From the NCBI RefSeq assembly GCF_000350225.1, contig NW_005178634.1, positions 123,185 to 187,184 on the forward strand: 64,000 bases of DNA. The letters are read 5' to 3'. Below, one piece after another: positions 54,779 through 64,000 of the stretch (the stretch's first letter is position 1; each line of letters opens with the position of its first letter). The notes below the pieces were generated by a model. That model was not told the origin of the DNA. It saw nothing but the letters and a program-made list of their open reading frames with translations, and made no database searches. A program made the translations under genes and the position numbers. The stretch comes from Chondrus crispus. Lineage: Eukaryota; Rhodophyta; Florideophyceae; Gigartinales; Gigartinaceae.

Positions 54779-56684
54779 GGCCAAATCTGTACCTTCTAAG
54801 GTGTTTCGGATCGAAGGCTTTCGTACATGTCCCAAAAGCGAAGAGAAAAGGAAAATTGGAGACAAGGGCTGAGGTTGGCTACCTTGTAGGTTTTGCAAAT
54901 GGAAATTGTTACAAAGTTTATCTTCCGCATAAGAACACTGTAATTATTTCCCGTGATGTCAAGTTTGAGGAGCTATGTCTACAGAAACTCACCCCATCGC
55001 GTGAATCTGGCAGTGCAAATTTGGACACACAATCCGTATCGTTCCGTCTCCCAGAAGAGGATGCCGTCTCTGATCGCTCTCCCGAAGGATACATATCTTC
55101 TTGTGGTTCGGATTTGAATAGTACGGACATCGATAATGATAGTTCTAATTGCCATCCTCTTACATACTACCCTAATAAGTCTAGATCTGGAAGAACGGTT
55201 CGTCAGCCGGATCGTTATACGGACACATCTGTTATGATCGCACTGAACGTGCGAATGGGAAATGAGGATTCGAGTGTTCCCACCTCATACAAGGAAGCAA
55301 TGTCAAGTCGCGATGGTGCTGCTCGGCGAAGTGTGATGCAAGAGGAAATCTCTAATATACAGGGCAATAATCCCTGGATTCTCGAAGAGCCTCCAAAAGG
55401 AGTCAAGGCGATTGGAAACCGCTGGGTTTTCGCTAACAAGACTGATGCATCGGGAGACCTCACCCATCTCCGAGCTAGATTGGTGGCACAAGGATTTTCC
55501 CAACGTCTGGGTATGGATTATAATTGGACTTTTGCATCTGTTGTAAGTTATACGACATTGAGATCATTACTCGCTGTAATGGCGTCACAGCACTTGGAAT
55601 ATCTACAGGTCGATGTCCAAGCTGCGTTTTGAATGGCGAGCTTGACGAAACTATCTATATGAAACAACCGGAACGTTGTGTAGATCCCACAAAAAACTGG
55701 ATTTATCGCTTGGTAAAGGCCCTCTACGGGCTTAAGTAGGCTTCTCAAGCTTGGCGGCTACTGATTAACAAGCTTCTGAATGATTTAGGATCCCGGGCTT
55801 CGCAACAAGACCCTTGCCTTTACATTATGGAATTATCGGACGACAAGATATTTGTCCTAGTCTACGTCGATGATCTCCTAATGGCTGGGTGCCCCAAGTC
55901 TGTATTGCTCGATATGGCTTCTCGAATTGCTTCGAGGGTTGATATTCGTGTAGAAGAGGACGTAACTAAGTTTCTTGGTATTGTTATTTCGCGTAATCGA
56001 GAATTGGGGCTTATCAAGATGTCAAATCCCACAATGATTGATCAACTGCTGTCTAAATTCGGGCTATCCGACGCCAAGACGTCTTCCGTTCCTATTTATC
56101 CGCAAATGGATCATATCGTACTCCCGCGCCGTGACGAGGGAGATTTCCAGTCTGTTCCGCACGTCCCGTAAAACGAGCTTGTTGGCTCAATTTTACATTT
56201 ATGTAATACAACGCGACCCGATATTGCTTACGCATGCTCACTACTGTCGAGGAATTTGAACGACCGGAGGCGATGGCATTGGAATACAGCAAAATTTGCT
56301 TTGCGGTATCTCAAGAAGACAAAAGATCTTAGAATCATATACAGGTCTCATTTACAGGGAAAACAAAAACTACTTGCATGGCTACTCGGATGCGGACTAT
56401 GCTGGGGATCGTATGGAACGAAAGTCGACAAGCGGCTACCTATTCAAATACTGTCATGCCGTCATCTCGTGGCGAAGTAAGAAACAAACAATCGTAGCAC
56501 AATCGTCCTGTGAGTCGGAGTATGTTTCTATGAGCTTTGCTGTCAGAGAAGCAATTTGGCTAGGAAGATTGTTTAGAGATGATTTCGGAATTAGTAATCA
56601 CGACTCCAAGGACTCAATCATGTTGTTTCCCGACAATCAAGGGGCAATGAAGATGGCTCGTAATGACTCGGTCAATGAGAGATC

Positions 56685-57317
56685 TGTAGCATAAACACCC
56701 CAACGGCAGGGGTGTATGCACAGTCCCCGTAAGAGACCCTGTAGAACGCGAGAAGAACATAAAGGATCAGTAAGCAACGCATGAGGAAGGACACGGGCCG
56801 GTGGCGGTGGTAGAGCGGGTCGGGTCGCGAACGCGTTAGTGTACGCGGTAGAGCGGATCGACACCTCGACGCCCCGGCGCGACACTGGGTGACGTTCCAG
56901 TACCGACGGGCGGAGGCGGATCCTAGCGCACACGCGCACGTACGCGCCTGCTACTCGTGTCCTTCTACTCTAAAACGCGAACAGAGAGAGCGTGCCCGAG
57001 TTAGAGTAAGCGTTCCGGGTTAGCCGACGGTGAGGGTCTGGCCAAGCCGGTCTTTGCCTTCTCCCCGCCGCCGTCGGCTCCCCGTGGTTTTATTATACAA
57101 GTCGTCGCTTCTATCATACAGGGCTACAGTACAGTCCGTACTGTACTGTAGCGCGTTACAGTGCTGAGCTACCGTGCTCAGCTACTGTAGCGCTGTCAAT
57201 ACACGTGTGCACGCACGCGCTGTCAATACACGTGTGATCGTGCACGCTGATAGTACACGTGTGTGTGCGCGCGCGCGATCTAATTCTATATCAAATCTGA
57301 TCCGCGCTTATGCTACA
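56685..57317 (-). repeat. Solo LTR related to families B/C, inside the copia element
   Basis: 633 bp, begins TGTAGCATAAAC and ends TTATGCTACA, bordered by the perfect 5-bp duplication AGATC (56680-56684 and 57318-57322). Orientation is from the alignment of its core with the LTR of element C. Confidence 0.94.
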
Positions 57318-57510
57318 AGATCGAAGCACATCGAGGTGAAGTATCACTTTATTAAGCATCATGTCCAGACTGGCAACGTCAAGTTGCAATACATCTCCAC
57401 TGACGAACAGGTAGCTGATATCATGACGAAGCTTCTCGCTGGCCCTAAAGACGGCAAGTTTACAGCTGCCATGGACATGTGTGTTCAGTAGATCTGATGT
57501 TTAGGGGGAG

Positions 57511-57723
57511 TGTTGAGATTCCTCACAACATCAACTTCCACTGTATGATTACTCGTCACAGTACACCAAGATTAAGAACCTCTTAATCTGGTTGAGTCAA
57601 ACTGAGGCAATGTGAGTCCCAGGAATTCTTCTACATTTCCTTGCTAAAGTTTAGTATAAGTAGCGCCCTTCTCTATGTCAAAGTAAAATGAGGAACTCAT
57701 CCATCGTACTCCTTACTCCAACA
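57511..57723 (+). repeat. 3' LTR of the copia element
   Basis: 213 bp, begins TGTTGAGA right after GGGGGAG and ends CCAACA. TG...CA ends with a 5-bp inverted repeat. Confidence 0.75.
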
Positions 57724-58686
57724 ACTGTTCATCTCCGAATACCTTGCTTCGTGTATGTTTTCGTGGTACGCATCTCATGACAAAGGATCCACTATCACAG
57801 TTCATTACATGTGCGACCTGTGAACCGCTCATATCGATGCAGACGAATGCGCGTGTGCGTCCTAAAATGACGGCACTATGCGTTGATGGAATCTGGCTTG
57901 GGTCGCAGAGCCACCTGTCAGAATCCTTTACCAAAATTACGGCTTCTTGTAGGCCTTTTGCAAGAGCAGTAATTAGAAAGGCCCGTCCGTGGTCGTCAAA
58001 TATAAGAAAGCAGACTAATGCAGTACTGCTGATGAATGTGTTGAAGGGAAAGCGCATTGAAGTATGTGAGGCCAATCTCCCCACGTGTTGTGCTGTATTA
58101 AGAATGCTTCAGGAAAACGTTCTCCCTCCTAGATGCTTTGATAAGGAGTACATATGTGGCCAACGTCCAAAGGACTCCAGTAGCGACGTGGGTGAGATTA
58201 GCACATTGTGTCGCCATAGATAAATTTCTGTCAATCCTGTTCGATGTCGTTTCTATTCGAAACAGCTTGCTATTGGCAATTCTTCAATACGATCTCACTC
58301 GTCGTTCCAGTCAAAGAAGCTAGCGTCAGAAATCCCTGGTCTATCACCTGCGACATCATGTGCCAGAACTTTCAGCTGAGATCCGGCATACAATTTCGCA
58401 AGTGGATCCAGCTCGTTCCTCATTCATATTATCCTTACCAGATCTTCATAGATCGCGCAATTTACGTCTGGAAATGTTGTGGGGACCGGCTACGCAGGAG
58501 ATGTAAGAGTTTCAAAAAGTTGATATCTTCAAACTTCTTACTGTCATCGTAGAGGGTCCGCTTCCGAACATGGCGAAGCCCGAACAGATCAATTCTATGG
58601 AAGAGACGATAAAAAATGTTTAGGGAGTATAATGAAATCTCTTTGGACAAGAAACTTTGCGATCACCGGAAATCTAACATCAGTTT
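57724..58686. other. Unassigned, possibly 5' part of the KDZ-type transposon
   Basis: A plus-strand frame at 57744-58223 (159 codons, several Cys) and a shorter one at 58244-58552 are seen. Neither is recognised. Position suggests they could be decayed upstream parts of the transposase gene that follows. Confidence 0.3.
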
Positions 58687-60990
58687 TTGGACAGTTCCAG
58701 ACACTTGGATAAAATTTTTGAGAATATGATTTTCTACAACAGAATACTTGGGATCGCTCAGTTAGAAGAGTTGCAGCGGAGACAGCAAAGGTCAAGAGAT
58801 ACTTGCTCACGATCTGTGGCTGTTGCCTTCGCTGATCTGCTTCAAGAAGGGCATTCCAGCATTGAAATCTTTTACCGAACGTATGAAAAACTGACGGAAG
58901 CTGCAGCTAAGCAGAAGGAATTTCGAACTTTTGGCAAACAGAGCGTCATTGGTTCTGCTGCTTCTTACGGTCGCGAATGAGGTACTTCAAATTTTGAGGC
59001 TCTTCGCCAGAAGTTTCTTTGTCTGGCATCTGCTTTCATAGCTGAATCATCAGTTACTAAGACATATATTCTACAGGAGAATCGACTTGAATCTGTTTTC
59101 ACAAACGGATTTTACTTCCCATCCGTAGTTCAATGTGCCTGTCAGGCCAGAACCAGGGTCCAACGGTCCAGCAACACCACAACCAACAAACAACCAACAA
59201 GAGTTGCCGACGGCACAGCTCTACGGAGTGTCCGATTCTCCCTTTCCGTTTAAGTGAGTTTGCGGCCTACAGTAGCTCAAATCCCTGATGGGGGGGCAAA
59301 AGGAAGATGCCCGGTCCGGAATGAATGGTGGTGGAGTCTTGTACAGGCAGCTGCTCGTCGAGTTCGGGGCGGTGATTAAGAAGCCGGGCCCGATGGGTCG
59401 TAAAGCCAATGCTCGCTGAGCGCCTGGTACACCTTGTACCCTTGACAAGGTCTTCGACGGGGGCGTCGCAACGCAGCCCGACAGGAACTAGCAAACACGT
59501 AGCAGCGCTACACCTCCGTACTGCCCGATGGCAAAGTACCGACACCGGAACGGTCGCAACCTGTATCCGAAGGAACCAACACTGTCCTGCATACACAACA
59601 GTACCTTTGAGGAAGACGTCGTCGCAACAGCCTCCGTCGGGGGACGTAAACAAGTAGCAGCGCTACACCCACGTGTCGCCCGATGGCCAAGACGCATACA
59701 CCGGTCCGGTCGCAACCAAAGCCGATGGCACCAACAACAAACAAAAGAACCAACACAAGAGCCCGATGACTCCAGTCGTCACAATGCGGATCGCAATCAG
59801 GCACTGTGGAACCAACACAAGATAAGGGAATAGAAATAGAGATAGAAATAGAAAAGGATAGGTGAAATAAAGGAAAAGGAAAGGGAACCCCCGAGCGCAA
59901 AGGATAACGTAATCTGTGGTAAAAGGGAGAGTCTTGGGAAAGACGGACTTCGACAAAGGCGATATTCAACTCTGGCAACTCGGGTTACCTTTACTGACTT
60001 GGTGGTCAGAGGGCTAAGGTATATATCGCCCCGCCGGAGCCACTACAGTAGCTCTCGGCGCTAGATCCTAGATCTAATCTAATGCTAAATAACTAATATG
60101 CAACTAATTAAAATTAATGATTAAAATAATAAAGTGAAATAATTTTCACTTGTCACCCCCCAAATTCCTTGTCTTTTCACCCCCTCACGATGCAGCCGAT
60201 TATTGCACTACACCATCTATGCCGCAGATTCGACCGATACACTTCGGAATGGAATTGGACTACGCCCCAGAATCTTTTAGTCCATGTACGAAAAATTATG
60301 CACAGAGGCAGGGAGGTTTCACTCCGGGCGCGGTGAATTTCTGTTGCTCCTGCAGTAAGCCAGTGATTCCCAGATTCAAGTTACTCGATAAGGAGGAAAT
60401 CCCAAAGGCTGTCCTGGACGTTTATGTATCTCGCTTTGTCACCATGCCGAGGTTCATATTGTATGAATTCGGCTGTGGACTTTATCGATCCGCACTGCAC
60501 ACTCTGTGGTGAGCAAGGAAGACACAACTGTATGCTCTGATGCGCTGCACATTGTCAACTACACGTGCTCACAAGCTTTCCACCTAAAAAGCAATAGCTC
60601 AATGGATGGAACGAGCACAGTTGGGCACGAGCAACGCAACGCCCCAATCGCTGCTATGAAGAAAAGCCTGCAACGGACATCTAGACAGCCCTACATAGTT
60701 ATGCTCGCGTATTATGTTCTAATTTTTAATATACGAGCCCACTTTAGAGCGGATACGGAGATCAATGCTTTGAAGGGGAAGGAATATGAGATTGATACTT
60801 GCTACTTCCAAATCAAACGGCTGAAGTGTGTATGATGCTCAGAACTGAACATGGACGGGGCCCTGAACAATACCGACGTACAAACCATGTAGAAGAAGCA
60901 GATGAAGCAGTAAAATCGGATGAAACGTGGCCTCTGGAGCTCAAAATTGAGATTAGCAACATAAATCAAGTTTCAAATTGGGCTCATCTC
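58687..60990 (+). mobile_element. KDZ-type DNA transposon, transposase remnant split by a solo LTR
   Basis: Plus-strand coding on both sides of the LTR at 59124-60212. The left part is a helical stretch (58687-58980), with an in-frame TGA at 58978-58980 after which the frame stays open to the LTR. The right part has the KDZ (Kyakuja-Dileera-Zisupton) blocks: Phe-Thr-Pro-Gly, Glu-x-Pro-x-Ala-x-x-Asp-x-x-x-x-Arg-Phe, Pro-Arg-Phe-Ile-Leu-Tyr-Glu-Phe-Gly-Cys, and after a frameshift near 60505 Asp-Ala-Leu-His, Thr-Cys-Ser, His-Glu-Gln-Arg-Asn-Ala and Tyr-x-x-Met-Leu-Ala-Tyr. Where the family usually has Tyr-Asp before the Cys this copy has Tyr-Glu, so a catalytic residue may be changed. Such proteins cut and paste DNA. 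The ends of the transposon were not found. Confidence 0.6.
59124..60212 (-). repeat. Solo LTR of family A inside the KDZ-type gene
   Basis: 1089 bp with perfect 5-bp duplication CCATC (59119-59123 and 60213-60217). The first base has changed from T to C. It has two copies of the internal sub-repeat. Orientation inferred as for the other family A copies. Confidence 0.93.
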
Positions 60991-61096
60991 TGAATCTGAC
61001 ATACAAAGCAGAGCTCAAGAATAAACTTTATGTTTCATTTTGATTTTGTCTGCACTGTTCCAACTCAATGTAAAGTCCCAAGTAGCCGGACCAAGC

Positions 61097-61726
61097 CGTA
61101 GCATAAACACCCCCAGCGGCGGAGGGGTGTAGCTAACAGTCCGACGGTGACCCTTGATCGGCGGAAGACGGGGGACTCCTCCTGCTCACAGAACCAGGCA
61201 CGGGCCCGGTAGCAGCGTGGTAGAGCGGGTCTGGGTTGGTCGCGCGCACGCACGAGCGGATCGACGCCTCGACGCCCCGGAGCAGCGCTGGGTGAAGTAC
61301 CAGCGCTGACGGGCGGAGGCGGATCCCGGCTCGCTCGCGTGTCGCGCAGCCCCACCCGTGCCGGTTCCTAACTAAAAGGCGCGCGAAGGTGTCGCGCTAA
61401 TTAGAGTAAGCTGCAGGGTTGCACCGCGGTCGCGGATCGTGACCAAGCTACCTTGGTCCTCCCCCGCCGGCGCCCTTCCTCCTATTTAACGTACAAGTCG
61501 AAGTTATCATACTATAGTACACTACCGTGCTACTGTACCAGTGCGGGTCGTCCCGCACTGTAATGCTGTCAGCCATCGGGCTGACAGCACACGGGTTGTA
61601 CACGTGTGCCGGCGCGCGCTCTGTAAGATATGCGCGCGCGCGTGCTGTAAGGTTCGTACCTTACAGCGAGGTCTAGATCCAATTGCAAATCTAATGTATA
61701 CAGTAGTCGTCGGCAATTATGCCACA
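61097..61726 (-). repeat. Solo LTR related to families B/C
   Basis: 630 bp, core aligns with the LTR at 56685-57317; ends TTATGCCACA. Perfect 5-bp duplication CAAGC (61092-61096 and 61727-61731). The chain of hairpins typical of this LTR group lies at about 61540-61670. Confidence 0.92.
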
Positions 61727-62752
61727 CAAGCCATGCGTACCGGGCCGTGGGCTGGGACCATAAGGGAGTGGCTGGCCGAGAATCAAACGCTCTGACGACA
61801 TAGGTCCCAGGACCGTCCAGCGATGCGTGGATTCTGACCTTCAGAAGCACGGCTCCGGTTGTACGGTACTCTACCCTTACGGCACAACTTGTACCTCACT
61901 CTTACATTTCTCCGGTCTCGTCTGACAGAATCTCTGCGTAGCACCCGGAGGATATAGCTTTGTTGATATCAACGTACGACAGTTCTCACATTGTGGTAAA
62001 TGGGGAGCATGGTAGGTATGGACTCGCCGGGAAATGTATACTGCATACTGCAGACTGATGTGAAGAGGCGGGGACGGCTATTGATCATGACTGCTTCGTG
62101 CGTGTGTCGTTCTCAGTTTCATATCGGACGGGGTAGGAATTATCGTATCCAAATTTGCCAAAACCAGGCACTTTGCATGTCTCATGACATAATAATACTA
62201 CCATCAGTCCCCATGAAGATCTGAGAAAGAGTTTTCTACGTGATGTCAATAATAATATTACATGTGATCTTAACATGACATAACCATATTACATGTGATC
62301 TCAATATGAGATGGTAATGCTATATTTGATCTCAATATAACACGTAGAGTTTGGAGCTCATGTCAATTTGCAGTCCAGGGAAAGTTTTTGAAAATGTGAC
62401 CTTCGCTCGAAGAGCGCTAGATTTATCATCAAAAATGCGCCAAATAATATTCTAAAACCGACATGGGAGACAGCAAGGTCAATTTCTCATTTGGAGAGCA
62501 TGGTGGGACTTGACGCAAAACAGTTCCCGCCAAAATATGGAGTCTCCCCGTTTGGAGGATTGTATCTGTAGGGGCATCCCGATTTCGGAGAGCTCGGCAG
62601 GGGCGGTCCCAATTCTGCGTATGTTCTGCTCATGTTCTGCCCATGGTACTGATCTTCCACGCCAGCTTCGAAACCAGCTACTATCAACCAGAGAGCATTG
62701 CATTGATTGCCAATAACATCGACGCCGGCTTCAAATATACCACTGCTATCTT
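61727..62752. other. No gene recognised; short AT-rich repeat inside
   Basis: At 62236-62345 three to four imperfect units of about 30 bp contain ATTACATGTGATCT and AATATGA words. Otherwise only short frames are present. Confidence 0.5.
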
Positions 62753-64000
62753 GTGGAGAACACTGAAATCTGCGTTTCAAATTCGGATCGGGCGAGCGGT
62801 GTATGCCCCTCAATAGATACAGTTCAGAAGAAAGCGATTGAAGCGTCTTGCAATGGGGAAAGCATTGCTCTGATTGGATCTGCAGATTCCGGGAAATCAT
62901 TTCTTATCAACAAAATGCTAGAATGGGCGAGAAAGCACTATTCGGAGGATTCCGTCATATCGTGCACATTTACCAACAGCGCCGCCGAAGCAATAGCAGA
63001 GAGGACAATTCGTACTACTTTCAATGCCCTTCCGTCATGGAGATTCACGAATGCAAGTCTGTTACAAGGAGTGTTAGCGAAGAAAGCCACAGCAGACAGA
63101 ATAATGCGAATGAAAGTTCTGGTTATTGAGGACACTTTTCAGCTAAGGCATGCGAGCTAGATTCCATTGAGTATGTTGTGCGGGTATTGACTCATTTGGA
63201 GAGGCATGCCGCTTTTCCGTTTGCTCGCAGGCAAATTGTTATTTCAGGGGACCCGTTGCAATTGGAGCCTGTGAAGCTCTTCGAAAAAAGGAATCATTCC
63301 GTCGGTGTACGAAGAAACAAGCTGTCAGAGGCTCTTTGGCGGGGATGGGGTAGCCCTTATTGCCTGTTTAACTGCGAATCATAAACAGAAGAAAGACAGA
63401 GAATTTTTCAGTTGTTGACAAGGATAAGAGGGGGAAGGCATACTCAACAACAAGACATGCTGAGTCCCAACTACACCAGCCATGGCCAACAAGAACCATC
63501 ACTGGGACATTGCGCTTGTGTTTGAAGAAGAAAACTGCCAAGGAAATTACGATGAAACGACTGGGAGTGATAAGATCCCAACTCGTTGTATCCCGAAACT
63601 TTGATACATTCTCAAAGAATGGGCTTCGGGAGGTTGCAACAGGAAGTATCAGAAAGCAGCTGGACGAGGCAATACCCCAGGAATTCTTTTGAAGCAAGGA
63701 GATAGGGTCATGCTTACTCGGAAATTCGCGACTTGCTCCCTGGAACAATATGACATATTGTTCTGGACCAGATTTCCGGCACTACACAATGTGTAGTGCA
63801 GGAAATCTGGTCCAGACCTATGAATATGTTTCTCCATCTGGGCAGAAATCAGATTCCGGACGGCCTTCAAACTTATAAGGAGATTTTGCTCAAAGTTGTT
63901 ATAGTTTCCAGGGCCGAGAAGGCGACGAAAGAGGCCATAACTTTGGACCTTCGTTTCATGAAATTTGAAGTCTACCGAGATGATGGAACAATTTTATCCA
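62753..64000 (+). pseudogene. PIF1-type DNA helicase, decayed, runs off window
   Basis: PIF1 helicases unwind DNA 5'-3'; they occur as host genes and inside Helitron transposons. Visible in order: a Walker A-like block Gly-Ser-Ala-Asp-Ser-Gly-Lys-Ser near 62880 (the family usually has Ala-Gly-Thr-Gly-Lys-Ser); Val-Leu-Val-Ile-Glu-Asp near 63118 where Asp-Glu is usual; Arg-Gln-Ile-Val-Ile-Ser-Gly-Asp-Pro-Leu-Gln-Leu-Glu-Pro-Val near 63230; Asp-Arg-Glu-Phe-Phe with an Ile-Arg-Gly block near 63400; and Gly-Asp-Arg-Val-Met-Leu-Thr-Arg near 63700. Coding changes frame at least three times and a palindrome (63763-63815) sits in its C-terminal part. No Rep/HUH domain is seen, so a Helitron origin is open. 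Confidence 0.65.
63763..63815. repeat. Loopless palindrome, 26-bp arms, one mismatch
   Basis: Left arm 63763-63788, one central base, right arm 63790-63815. A smaller palindrome CAATATG-A-CATATTG lies immediately before it (63747-63761). Confidence 0.93.

Larger units (their letters stand above)
54779..57723 (+). mobile_element. Ty1/copia element, 5'-truncated, split by a solo LTR
   Basis: Starts inside the integrase C-terminal part (Val-Gly-Tyr-Leu-Val-Gly-Phe near 54880), continues with a linker, reverse transcriptase (Asn-Arg-Trp-Val-Phe; Tyr-Val-Asp-Asp-Leu near 55860) and RNase H (Ser-Asp-Ala-Asp-Tyr-Ala-Gly-Asp; Asp-Asn-Gln-Gly-Ala near 56630), then a purine tract GGGGGAG and a 213-bp 3' LTR. 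gag, protease and most of integrase are absent. The solo LTR at 56685-57317 lies within RNase H. It is a fossil with several further breaks. It is a different copy from the remnant at 2960-3525, whose LTR start differs. Confidence 0.88.

Noticed and set aside
62753-64000. Helitron call for the helicase region
   Set aside because: Only the PIF1-type helicase part is visible. No Rep/HUH motif or typical 3' hairpin with CTRR end could be found, so a host helicase remnant is equally possible.

Overview
The window is nuclear DNA from a eukaryote. The signs are LTR retrotransposons with target-site duplications, pieces of eukaryotic genes (MFSD5-type transporter, UTP6, serine hydroxymethyltransferase, a TMEM62-like phosphoesterase, an ARP5-like protein), KDZ and PIF1 families, and a GT-AG intron. 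A chlorophyll-binding-type motif next to the assembly gap points to a photosynthetic organism. Mostly intronless genes between dense, nested LTR elements would fit a florideophyte red alga such as Chondrus crispus; that is inference, not proof.

Left part (1-23.6 kb). The 5' half of a minus-strand Ty3/gypsy element (gag, primer-binding site, LTR) has landed in a Ty1/copia remnant. It is followed by a string of short host genes and gene pieces: a hypothetical protein, an MFSD5-like molybdate transporter, the C-terminus of UTP6, a chlorophyll-binding-like tail beside a 312-base gap, a 604-residue hypothetical protein, a GST-like protein with an intron, a TMEM62-like phosphoesterase, the last exon of SHMT, a long hypothetical ORF and an ARP5-like piece. 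Many are cut short or interrupted, so this looks like a gene-fragment graveyard or a poorly resolved stretch. A broken DNA transposon (about 18-21.7 kb), a 35-bp minisatellite and an AT-rich satellite with a unit of about 22-24 bp close this part.

Middle part (23.6-53.5 kb). Two chromodomain-bearing Ty3/gypsy elements are nested. The outer one (called C here, minus-strand sense) has LTRs at 23640-24236 and 52919-53519. The inner one (B, plus-strand sense) runs 26734-42927, has 622-bp LTRs and is bordered by the 5-bp duplication GGACG. B is itself interrupted by a solo LTR of a third family (A) at 34719-35763, bordered by CGAGT. Both B and C carry, besides gag and pol, a large extra gene of about 750 codons in antisense orientation between pol and the 3' LTR. 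The two copies of this gene are clearly related to each other but match no family I can name. In each element the extra region is bracketed by two copies of a 16-bp inverted repeat followed by a purine tract. This is the most unusual system in the window.

Right part (53.5-64 kb). A 5'-truncated Ty1/copia element is split by a solo LTR. A KDZ-type transposase is split by another solo LTR (family A). A third solo LTR stands alone, and a decayed PIF1-type helicase runs off the window end. All three solo LTRs have perfect 5-bp target-site duplications. Several almost loopless palindromes lie across the window, one of them exactly at the point where the SHMT coding sequence stops.
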